A stretch of 19,795 nucleotides of DNA, taken from an uncultured Lysobacter sp. (lineage in GTDB: Bacteria > Pseudomonadota > Gammaproteobacteria > Xanthomonadales > Xanthomonadaceae). The stretch covers positions 1 to 19,795 of the forward strand of contig CAMLID010000060.1 of NCBI GenBank assembly GCA_946480055.1, written 5' to 3'. A model generated the notes under the pieces. That model was given only the letters and a program-made list of their open reading frames with translations, was not told the origin of the DNA and made no database searches. A program made the translations under genes and the position numbers. Every line of letters begins with the position of its first letter. The first letter of the stretch is position 1. This document shows positions 6,512-12,959 of the stretch, piece by piece.

Positions 6512-7795
6512 ATGACGACGGATAGGGAAACGCAACTATTGCAGGCCGCGACGGCGTCGGGGATCACCTCGCGTCGCGAACTGGCGAACTTCATGGCTCA
6601 GGTCGGCCACGAATCGCACGGCCTGACCAAGCTCGAAGAGGGCTTCCGCTACACCAAGGGCATCTCGCAGATCCCGGTGAAGTCGGCGATGCGCGAAGGC
6701 GCGCCGGCGCTGGAATCGGCGCGTCTGGAGGCCCTGCGCGGGCGCCCGGAGGCGCTGGCCGACTTGATGTACGGCGGTCGCATGGGCAACGACGAGCCCG
6801 GCGACGGCTACAAATATCGCGGTCGCGGCTACATGCAGCTGACCGGCAAAGACAACTACCGTTCCGCCGGCGAAGCGCTGGGCCTGGACCTGGTGCAGCA
6901 TCCCGATCTGGCGTCCAAGCCCGAGAACGCGGCCCGCATCGCGACCTGGTACTGGCAGAACAACGTGCCGCAGAACGCGCGCGAGGACGTGACCAAGGCC
7001 ACTCGCGCGGTCAACGGCGGCACCAACGGCCTGGCCGATCGCGAAAACCGCAACGAGCGCTGGCTGCAGACGCTGACCCCGGAACTGATGGAGCAGCTTG
7101 CCGCCGGCCGTATCGGTCGTGCGGTGGAGCCGAACACGCCGACCACGCCCGCACCCGCGCGCGCGACGCCGAATGCAGCCGCCGATGGCGTGCTGAAGTC
7201 GGGCGAGAAGGGCGCGGCGATCGAAGCGATGCAGAAATCGCTGCAAGCGCTGGGCTACACCGACGGCAAGGATCGCGCACTGAACCCGGACGGCAACTTC
7301 GGCGCCAGCACCAAGGAAGCGCTGCAGGCGTTCCAACGCGCGCACGGCCTGAAGGACGACGGCGTCGCCGGTCCCAAGACCCTGGACGCGCTGAAGAAGT
7401 CCGAACAGACCCCGCTGCTGTCCAATCCCGCGCATCCGGACCACGCCATGTTCAAGCAGGCGGTCGGCGGCCTGGAGAAGCTGGGCCCGAACGCCGGTTT
7501 CAAGAACCACGCCGAACTCGAACGGGCCGCGGCGACGCTGACCTTCGAAGCCAAGGTCGGCGGCTTGAAGCAGATCGATCACGTCGCGCTGAGCACCAAC
7601 GGCACCGGCCTGTTCGCGGTCCAGGGCGGGCTGACCGACCCCGGCCACCATCGTGCGCACGTGGACAAGCTGCAGGCCGGCGCGCAGCCGCTGGAACAGT
7701 CGACGTTCCAACTGCAACAGGACACGCAGCAGCGCCAGAAGCTCGAGGCGCAGGCCAACCCGACCCAGACGCCGCCGACGCGCGCGATGGGTTGA
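6512..7795 (+). CDS. Putative X-T4SS effector: GH19 lysozyme-like + PG_binding_1 + XVIPCD (XAC2609-like)
   Basis: A 427-residue cytosolic protein with no signal peptide. The start at 6512 has AGGAG 6 bases upstream (6501-6505); the frame extends to 6479 without a ribosome site. Residues ~1-195 form a GH19 endolysin-type domain: QVGHESHG with the likely catalytic acid E34, a second Glu at E42 or E43, then GYKYRGRGYMQLTGKDNY and RAVNGG. A Pro/Ala/Thr linker (~205-223) precedes PG_binding_1 (~225-296) and the XVIPCD (~302-405, PLLSNPAHPDH, IDHVALS, GLFAVQGG). Domain order equals XAC2609 of Xanthomonas citri, a lysozyme-like T4SS toxin that kills Gram-negative neighbours. Inferred function: VirD4-dependent delivery and cleavage of peptidoglycan glycan strands. 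Its partner is the XAC2610-like lipoprotein just upstream. Confidence 0.9.
   Translation: MTTDRETQLLQAATASGITSRRELANFMAQVGHESHGLTKLEEGFRYTKGISQIPVKSAMREGAPALESARLEALRGRPEALADLMYGGRMGNDEPGDGYKYRGRGYMQLTGKDNYRSAGEALGLDLVQHPDLASKPENAARIATWYWQNNVPQNAREDVTKATRAVNGGTNGLADRENRNERWLQTLTPELMEQLAAGRIGRAVEPNTPTTPAPARATPNAAADGVLKSGEKGAAIEAMQKSLQALGYTDGKDRALNPDGNFGASTKEALQAFQRAHGLKDDGVAGPKTLDALKKSEQTPLLSNPAHPDHAMFKQAVGGLEKLGPNAGFKNHAELERAAATLTFEAKVGGLKQIDHVALSTNGTGLFAVQGGLTDPGHHRAHVDKLQAGAQPLEQSTFQLQQDTQQRQKLEAQANPTQTPPTRAMG
7296..7755 (+). repeat. 460-bp near-identical direct repeat, copy 2 (PG-binding end + XVIPCD of effector 2)
   Basis: Partner of 5134-5593, offset 2162 bases. The five upstream differences are mostly silent (for example GGT/GGC and TTG/CTG); one changes Ser to Ala just before the XVIPCD histidine, and the one after the identical stretch changes Ile to Leu. 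The fully identical 311 bases include the entire XVIPCD core. Confidence 0.95.
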
Positions 7796-7867
7796 GTCGA
7801 CCCGCCGCGCGCAGGCGCGGCGCAGGTACGGCTGCATCCGCGAGGGGGCGAGATGCAGTCGTCGGCC

Positions 7868-7905
7868 CGGTCCGGTGCGACCCCGTAGCAGGGCGCACCG
7901 GACCG
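7868..7905 (+). terminator. 12-bp stem-loop between effector 2 and immunity gene 3
   Basis: CGGTCCGGTGCG (7868-7879) pairs perfectly with CGCACCGGACCG (7894-7905), with a 14-base loop that can pair further internally (CCC with GGG). It sits about 70 bases after effector 2 and 50 bases before the next lipoprotein start. There is no T-run. It occupies the same relative position as the tandem stems at 5652-5718. Confidence 0.45.
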
Positions 7906-7954
7906 AGTCGGTCGAGCTCGACCCGATCACTATCGAAACGCTTCAGGAATTCTC

Positions 7955-8632
7955 ATGAAATCTGCAAATCTTCTGTGCATCGCACTGCTGACGGTTCTGG
8001 CCGGCTGCAATTCGTCGACCGCACCGTTCGACGCGGCTACGACCGCACCGGCCGACGCGGTGGCGGCGACGCCGCCCGCGCCGCCCATGGCCACTGCCGC
8101 GACTGCCGCGACTGCCGAAGCCGCTGCAACGCCCGCTCCCGCTGCGACGGCGCCCGCCGGCGACGGCCGCTCGCTGTGCGCAGCAACCGAAGACGTCGTG
8201 CTGTCGTGCAAGCTCGCCGGCGGCCAGCTGGCTTCGTTGTGCGCGTCCAAGGGCATCAGCGACCAGGCCGGCTACGTCTACTACGCCCAGGGCGCGGCGG
8301 GCCATCCCGACTACGTGTTTCCGGCCGACAAGGGCGTGCATGCCAAGCGCTTCAAGCGCACCCAGCTCGGTTTCGCCGGCAATACCGGCGGCTATGCCTA
8401 TTCGTTCGAGGACGGCGGCCGTAAGCGCATCTTCTATTCGATCTCCGGCGAGAAGGGCCTGCAGGAGCAGGGCGTGCTGACCGCCAGCGGCGATGCGGTC
8501 AAGGCCGAGGCCTTCGTGGCCTGCGAGCCGGGCAGCGTCGTCGACGATATCGACGACACCTTGTTCAAATTCACCCGCGGCTGGGACCGCGACGCTGCGA
8601 TCGATCGCGGCGGGCTTCCGGCCAAGCCCTGA
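7955..8632 (+). CDS. Putative immunity lipoprotein (X-Tfi) for the second GH19 effector
   Basis: A 225-residue lipoprotein with a clean lipobox LAGC, Cys at residue 18, Asn at +2. An Ala/Thr/Pro-rich linker runs from ~20 to ~68. The globular part has cysteines in SLCAATEDVVLSC, ASLCASKG and FVACEPG and contains SDQAGYVYYAQG and NTGGYAYSFEDGG. I do not recognise the family; it is not visibly related to the XAC2610-like lipoprotein, having no DxDGD loop and no CxxCGG motif. The immunity role is inferred from its lipidation and its place 53 bases upstream of a GH19 effector gene, the third repeat of this order. CAGGA about 7 bases before the ATG is the likely ribosome site. If correct, this would be a different protein fold used against the same enzyme class. 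Confidence 0.72.
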   Translation: MKSANLLCIALLTVLAGCNSSTAPFDAATTAPADAVAATPPAPPMATAATAATAEAAATPAPAATAPAGDGRSLCAATEDVVLSCKLAGGQLASLCASKGISDQAGYVYYAQGAAGHPDYVFPADKGVHAKRFKRTQLGFAGNTGGYAYSFEDGGRKRIFYSISGEKGLQEQGVLTASGDAVKAEAFVACEPGSVVDDIDDTLFKFTRGWDRDAAIDRGGLPAKP

Positions 8633-8685
8633 GCTACGGCCGCAGCCTCAACTACGCATAACGATCGCATCAAGGAGGAAACCCA

Positions 8686-10023
8686 ATGTCTACACCGAGC
8701 AACCGCGATTTTCTGCTGCAGCGCGCCTACGAGTCCGGCATCCGTGAACCGCGTGAACTGGCCGCGTTCATGGGCCAGATGCAGGTCGAATCCCGATCCT
8801 TCGCCAGCATGCACGAGAACCTGGGCTACAGCGCCGAGCGCCTGCACGAAGTGTTCCCGGATCGCAACGGCATGAACACCCTGGCCGAAGCGCGCGACGT
8901 CGTGCGCGGCGGCCGCGAGCAGATCGCCGAGACCATCTATGGCGGCCGCTGGGGCCGCGACAACCTCGGCAACACCGAGCCGGGCGACGGCTGGCGTTTC
9001 CACGGCCGCGGTTACGTGCAGCTGACCGGCCGCGACAACTACGAGCGCGCCGGCCGCGAGCTCGGCCTGGATCTGGCCGCCAATCCCGAGCTGGCCGCGG
9101 ACCGCGGCAACGCCGCCAACATCGCCGTGCACTACTGGCAGAGCCGGGTCGTACCGCACGGCAATCAGTTGAACGTGCGCGAGGCCACCCACGACATCAA
9201 CGGCGGCTACAACCATCTGCCCGAGCGCCGCGCCGCGGTGGCCCAATGGGAGCGCATGCTCACCCCCGAGGTGATGCAGGGCCTGGCCCGCGGCGAAGTG
9301 GTGCTGCCCGCGCCGGGCCGCGGCCGCGATCCCATGGCCGACGGCGTGCTCAAGCTCAACGAGCGCGGCCAGGCCGTCGAGGACATGCAGGAAACGCTCA
9401 AGCGCCTGGGCTATCGCGACGCACAGGGCAACGAGCTCAACCCCGACGGTCATTTCGGTCGTCGCAGCCAGGAAGCCTTGAAGGCGTTCCAGCGCGATCA
9501 CGGCCTGGAAGACGACGGCATCGCAGGACGCGATACCTTGAATGCGCTGCGCAATGCGCAGCCCAACCAGCCGCAGACCGAACGCGGCCGCGATCAGCCG
9601 GCGCAGCCGACCCCGGCCGAACCGGCACGCAGCAGCTCGCTGCAGGACCCGGCCAATCGCGACAATCCGGTCTACCGCCAGGCGGTCGCCGGGCTGGAGC
9701 GTCTGGGCCCCAATGGCGGCTTCGACAATCGCGAGCAGCTCGAGCGCGCGGCCGCGACCCTGACCTACGAGGCCCGGGTCAGCGGCCTGACCCAGATCGA
9801 CCACGTCGTGCGCAGCACCAACGGCACCGGTCTGTTCGCGGTGCAGGGCGGCCTGAACGACCCGGCCCACCACCGCGCGTTCGCCGATCGCGGCCAGGCG
9901 GTCGGGCAGAGCGTCGAGCAGACCAGCCAGCGCCTGCAGCAGGACGTGCCGCAGATGCAGCAGACCCCGGCCATGGCGCAGCCGCAGCCCGAGCGCCAGC
10001 AGCAGGCCAGCCAGCGCGTGTGA
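8686..10023 (+). CDS. Putative X-T4SS effector: GH19 lysozyme-like + PG_binding_1 + XVIPCD, second GH19 type
   Basis: A 445-residue cytosolic protein, no signal peptide. AGGAGG at 8673-8678 lies 7 bases upstream, the strongest ribosome site of the three effectors. The GH19 domain spans ~1-205: QMQVESRS with likely acid E35, possible base E44, then GWRFHGRGYVQLTGRDNY and HDINGGYN. PG_binding_1 covers ~217-290 (LNPDGHFG, KAFQRDHGL, GRDTLNALR). A Pro/Gln linker leads to the XVIPCD at ~318-418 (LQDPANRDNPVYRQ, QIDHVVRS, GLFAVQGGLNDPAHHRAF) and a Gln-rich C-terminus. It shares domain order with effector 2 but is clearly diverged across its length, including the XVIPCD, so it is not a recent copy. 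The same substrate, peptidoglycan glycan strands, is expected; differences in specificity cannot be read from the sequence. Confidence 0.9.
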   Translation: MSTPSNRDFLLQRAYESGIREPRELAAFMGQMQVESRSFASMHENLGYSAERLHEVFPDRNGMNTLAEARDVVRGGREQIAETIYGGRWGRDNLGNTEPGDGWRFHGRGYVQLTGRDNYERAGRELGLDLAANPELAADRGNAANIAVHYWQSRVVPHGNQLNVREATHDINGGYNHLPERRAAVAQWERMLTPEVMQGLARGEVVLPAPGRGRDPMADGVLKLNERGQAVEDMQETLKRLGYRDAQGNELNPDGHFGRRSQEALKAFQRDHGLEDDGIAGRDTLNALRNAQPNQPQTERGRDQPAQPTPAEPARSSSLQDPANRDNPVYRQAVAGLERLGPNGGFDNREQLERAAATLTYEARVSGLTQIDHVVRSTNGTGLFAVQGGLNDPAHHRAFADRGQAVGQSVEQTSQRLQQDVPQMQQTPAMAQPQPERQQQASQRV

Positions 10024-10152
10024 TCGTGGCGGCCGCGTTTCGCCCGTAGCGGCGGCGCGCGGCCGTTTCCCCTCATGCGGGCGCGCCTGGTCGCGCGCCC
10101 GCCACCGGACCTCAGCCGTGCAGCCCCCCCGGGACGCGGCTGTGGCGGCAGT

Positions 10153-10184
10153 CGGATGCGGGACCGCATGCGGTCCCGCATCCG
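10153..10184. repeat. Perfect 32-base palindrome downstream of effector 3
   Basis: Bases 10153-10184 are exactly self-complementary, beginning CGGATGCGGGACC and centred on GCATGC. The sequence can form a hairpin of up to 14 base pairs as RNA, or act as a two-fold protein site as DNA. No T-run follows on either strand. A smaller stem-loop follows at 10202-10217 (CTCGCG/CGCGAG, ATTG loop), just ahead of the orphan XVIPCD gene. Confidence 0.8.
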
Positions 10185-10249
10185 CCTAGCCTTGAAGCAC
10201 TCTCGCGATTGCGCGAGCATACGGGTCAGGCTGCAGCAGCGGAGGCGCC

Positions 10250-10759
10250 ATGAACGGACTCCCCCAGGGACAGGAACGCAGGGTCGACAGCGACGCGTCG
10301 GTGAAGACCCTGGACGACCTGCGACAGGCCGAACAACGCGCGCTGCTGAGCAGTCCCAGCCATCCCAACCACGACCTGTTCAAGCAGGTGCGGGTGTGTC
10401 TGGATCGCCAGGACACGGTTTCCTCGCGCACGCCGGAACAGAACGACAACCTCGCGGCCGCACTCGCGGTCGAAGCCAGGCGCAACGAAATGCGCGTCAA
10501 CCACGTCGTCCTGAGCAAGGACGGCGAGCGTGCGTTCGCGGTCGAGGGCGACCTCAATTCGCCGTCGCGCCGGGTCAGCTACGTCGAAACGGCGCAGGCC
10601 GCGGCGCAGCCGATCGAGCGCAGCGGCGAGCAGCTGGCGCAATTGTCGCGCGAGCAGGATCAGCGCGACCGCCGTCAGGCGCAGGAGCAGGATCGCCAGC
10701 GCCAGCCCGAGGCGCAGCGCGAAGCGCCGCTGCTCGGCCTGGGGCCGCGTTCGCTGTGA
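10250..10759 (+). CDS. Stand-alone XVIPCD protein (no catalytic domain)
   Basis: A 169-residue soluble protein with no signal peptide. Most of it is an XVIPCD: LLSSPSHPNHDLFKQ (~32-46), VNHVVLS (~83-89), AFAVEGDL (~95-102), AQAAAQPIE (~115-123) and a Gln/Arg-rich tail. Ahead of it, residues ~16-31 (SVKTLDDLRQAEQRA) resemble the junction of effectors 1 and 2 (PKTLDALKKSEQTP), i.e. the last helix of PG_binding_1. Only about 15 residues precede that, so there is no room for an enzyme. It could be the secretion-tag remnant of a larger effector, an adaptor that ferries a partner to VirD4, or a competitor for VirD4. GGAGG at 10241-10245 lies only 4 bases before the ATG. Two genes separate it from the end of the locus: a 93-residue protein and virD4. 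Confidence 0.8.
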   Translation: MNGLPQGQERRVDSDASVKTLDDLRQAEQRALLSSPSHPNHDLFKQVRVCLDRQDTVSSRTPEQNDNLAAALAVEARRNEMRVNHVVLSKDGERAFAVEGDLNSPSRRVSYVETAQAAAQPIERSGEQLAQLSREQDQRDRRQAQEQDRQRQPEAQREAPLLGLGPRSL

Positions 10760-10814
10760 CGGCGACGCAGGCGGGTCGGGCCCGCGAGGCAATGCAGGCA
10801 TTGGAGGCCAGGCA

Positions 10815-11096
10815 GTGAGCGAATACCAACATCACCTACTTACGCGCGGCAAGTACCAGATCGTCGCGTTGACGCCGGATGCACAATTCGAGGACGACGA
10901 CATCTATGCTTACGCGGTGATGTCGTCTTCGGGCGTCAAGCTGCGCCAGGAGCTGACGCTGAGCGACGCCAGGAATTGGCTGGACGACCGGATGGAGCGG
11001 GAGCGGGGCAATGTCTCCTCACCGACGCCGGATCCGCCGGTGGAAGCGGCTCCCGTACGATCCACGTTGCTCCGGCCCGGCCGGAAGCGTCGCTGA
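10815..11096 (+). CDS. Small acidic protein of unknown function upstream of virD4
   Basis: A 93-residue protein starting with GTG at 10815; GGAGG at 10803-10807 is 7 bases upstream. The frame is open much further 5' but overlaps the XVIPCD gene, so the short form is chosen. It has no signal peptide or membrane segment and should be cytosolic. Visible features are KYQIVALTP, an acidic stretch FEDDDIYAYAV, LRQELTLSDARNWLDDRM (a likely helix), then a Pro-rich basic tail. I do not recognise the family. It lies 55 bases after the orphan XVIPCD gene and 42 bases before virD4, so a role in substrate handling (chaperone, adaptor or regulator) is possible but is guesswork from position. The reading frame and ribosome site support a real gene. 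Confidence 0.7.
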   Translation: MSEYQHHLLTRGKYQIVALTPDAQFEDDDIYAYAVMSSSGVKLRQELTLSDARNWLDDRMERERGNVSSPTPDPPVEAAPVRSTLLRPGRKRR

Positions 11097-11138
11097 TCGC
11101 ATGGCGGGCCTCGGGGAACTTCAAGCAGGGAACAACAC

Positions 11139-12815
11139 GTGAAAGGGAAGCTGATCTTCGCCCTGGTCCTGGGCATCGCCGCCTTGGCTGCCGGGCTGTA
11201 TCTGTCGGGCTATTTGTCGCTGCTGTTCCTCAAAATCGATACCGGTCTACTCAAGTGGAGCACCTTCACGGACTACGTGCGGGTGCTCGATCTGCCGCAG
11301 TACAAGCAGTACGCAGGCAGGATCAAGGCCTCGGGCTACATCGGCTTCGGCCTGCCGGGCCTGGCCTACCTCGCGCTACTGGTGTTGATCCTCAAGCCCA
11401 AGTCGCGCTCGATGCACGGCGATGCGCGCTTCGCCAACGGCATGGATCTGCAAAGCAAGGGCATGTTCAAGTCGGCCAACAACGGCATCGTGGTCGGCAA
11501 ATACAACGGCAAGCTGGTGCGCCTGGCCGGTCAGCAGTTCGTGATCCTGGCCGCGCCGACCCGTTCGGGTAAGGGCGTCGGCATCGTCATCCCGAACCTG
11601 CTCGAGTACCAGGAATCGATGGTGGTGCTGGACATCAAGCAGGAGAACTTCGACCTGACCAGCGGCTGGCGCGGCCAGCAGGGGCAGGAGATCTACCTGT
11701 TCAATCCCTTCGCCGAGGACCGGCGCACGCACCGCTGGAACCCGCTGACCTACGTCGCCACCGACCCGGCGTTCCGGGTCTCGGACCTGATGAGCATCGC
11801 GGCGATGCTGTATCCGGACGGTTCCGACGATCAGAAGTTCTGGGTCAGCCAGGCGCGCAACGCCTTCATGGCGTTCACCCTGTACCTGTTCGAGGCCTTC
11901 GAGGAAGAGAACAAGATCGGTTTCCCGTTCGCCAACCCGCCGACCCTGGGCGCGGTCTACCGGCTGTCTTCGGGCGACGGCAAGAGCGAGCTCAAGCCCT
12001 ACCTGCAGGGGCTGTCGCAGCGCCCGTTCCTCAGCGACAACGCGCGTTCGGCCTTCGCCAACATGCTGTCGCAGGCCGACGAGACCTTCGCCTCGATCCT
12101 GGGCACGTTCAAGGAGCCGCTCAATCCCTGGATCAACCCGGTCCTGGACGCGGCCACCAGCGCCGACGATTTCCTGCTCACCGACCTGCGCAAGAAGCGC
12201 ATGACGATCTACGTCGGCATCCAGCCCAACAAGCTGGCCGAGAGCCGTTTGATCGTGAACCTGTTCTTCAGCCAGATCATCAACCTCAACACCCGCGAAC
12301 TGCCGCAGAACAACAAGGCGCTCAAGCACCAGTGCCTGCTGCTGATGGACGAGTTCACCTCGATCGGCAAGGTCGACATCATCGCCTCGGCGGTCTCGTA
12401 CATGGCCGGCTACAACATCCGCTTGCTGCCGATCATCCAGAGCATGGCGCAGCTGGACGCGACCTACGGCAAGGACATCTCGCGCACCATCATCACCAAC
12501 CACGCGCTGCAGATCATCTACGCGCCGCGCGAGCAGCAGGACGCCAACGACTACTCCGACATGCTCGGCTATACCACGGTGCGCAAGCAGAACGTGACCC
12601 GCGGCCGCGATTATTCGCGCAGCGAGTCCGAGGAGCGGCGCGCGCTGATGCTGCCGCAGGAGCTCAAGGCGATGGGCTTCGACAAGGAAGTGTTCCTGTA
12701 CGAAGGCCTGCCGCATCCGGTGATGTGCGAGAAGATCAAGTACTACCAGGACAAGCACTTCACCTCGCGCCTGCTGCCCAAGGTCGAAGTGCCGACCCTG
12801 AACCTGCGCGCCTGA
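11139..12815 (+). CDS. virD4: VirD4 type IV coupling protein (effector receptor ATPase)
   Basis: A 558-residue coupling protein starting with GTG at 11139; AGGG at 11127-11130 is 8 bases upstream. Two N-terminal membrane helices (about residues 4-30 and 73-86) are followed by the cytosolic RecA-like domain: Walker A APTRSGKG at ~139-146 with K145, VVLDIKQENFD, and Walker B LLLMDEFTSIG with D404/E405. An internal all-alpha domain is expected between them in this family. VirD4 binds XVIPCDs and passes cargo to the VirB channel; in Xanthomonas citri its all-alpha domain is the contact. Here virD4 is the last T4SS gene, separated from virB6 by the toxin-immunity block. Length and motifs are complete, with no sign of damage. 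Confidence 0.96.
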   Translation: MKGKLIFALVLGIAALAAGLYLSGYLSLLFLKIDTGLLKWSTFTDYVRVLDLPQYKQYAGRIKASGYIGFGLPGLAYLALLVLILKPKSRSMHGDARFANGMDLQSKGMFKSANNGIVVGKYNGKLVRLAGQQFVILAAPTRSGKGVGIVIPNLLEYQESMVVLDIKQENFDLTSGWRGQQGQEIYLFNPFAEDRRTHRWNPLTYVATDPAFRVSDLMSIAAMLYPDGSDDQKFWVSQARNAFMAFTLYLFEAFEEENKIGFPFANPPTLGAVYRLSSGDGKSELKPYLQGLSQRPFLSDNARSAFANMLSQADETFASILGTFKEPLNPWINPVLDAATSADDFLLTDLRKKRMTIYVGIQPNKLAESRLIVNLFFSQIINLNTRELPQNNKALKHQCLLLMDEFTSIGKVDIIASAVSYMAGYNIRLLPIIQSMAQLDATYGKDISRTIITNHALQIIYAPREQQDANDYSDMLGYTTVRKQNVTRGRDYSRSESEERRALMLPQELKAMGFDKEVFLYEGLPHPVMCEKIKYYQDKHFTSRLLPKVEVPTLNLRA

Positions 12816-12959
12816 TCCTGCCGTCTTGAGCGCGCCGTCCTAGCGTGTCGTTTTTAACCGCCGTCGCCGGATTCCGGCGCGGCGGCTGCACGAACGCGGC
12901 CGCGGCGATACGATGTCGCTCATCGGCCGACCCCGCGGCCCCATGCCCCGACATCCCCC

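Noticed and set aside
4245..9873. Long minus-strand frames opposite the effectors (4245-5867, 6536-7930, 8434-9873)
   Set aside because: They mirror the repeated effector genes, have no ribosome sites, and read as Arg/Ala/Leu/Val-rich antisense translations. High GC explains their length.
11376..12758. A 460-codon minus-strand frame opposite virD4
   Set aside because: virD4 has complete Walker motifs and membrane helices on the plus strand; the antisense frame has none.
12858..12885. Terminator after virD4
   Set aside because: The imperfect stem-loop has its T-run on the 5' side (12851-12855), which is the wrong side for plus-strand termination, and gives an A-run on the minus strand.
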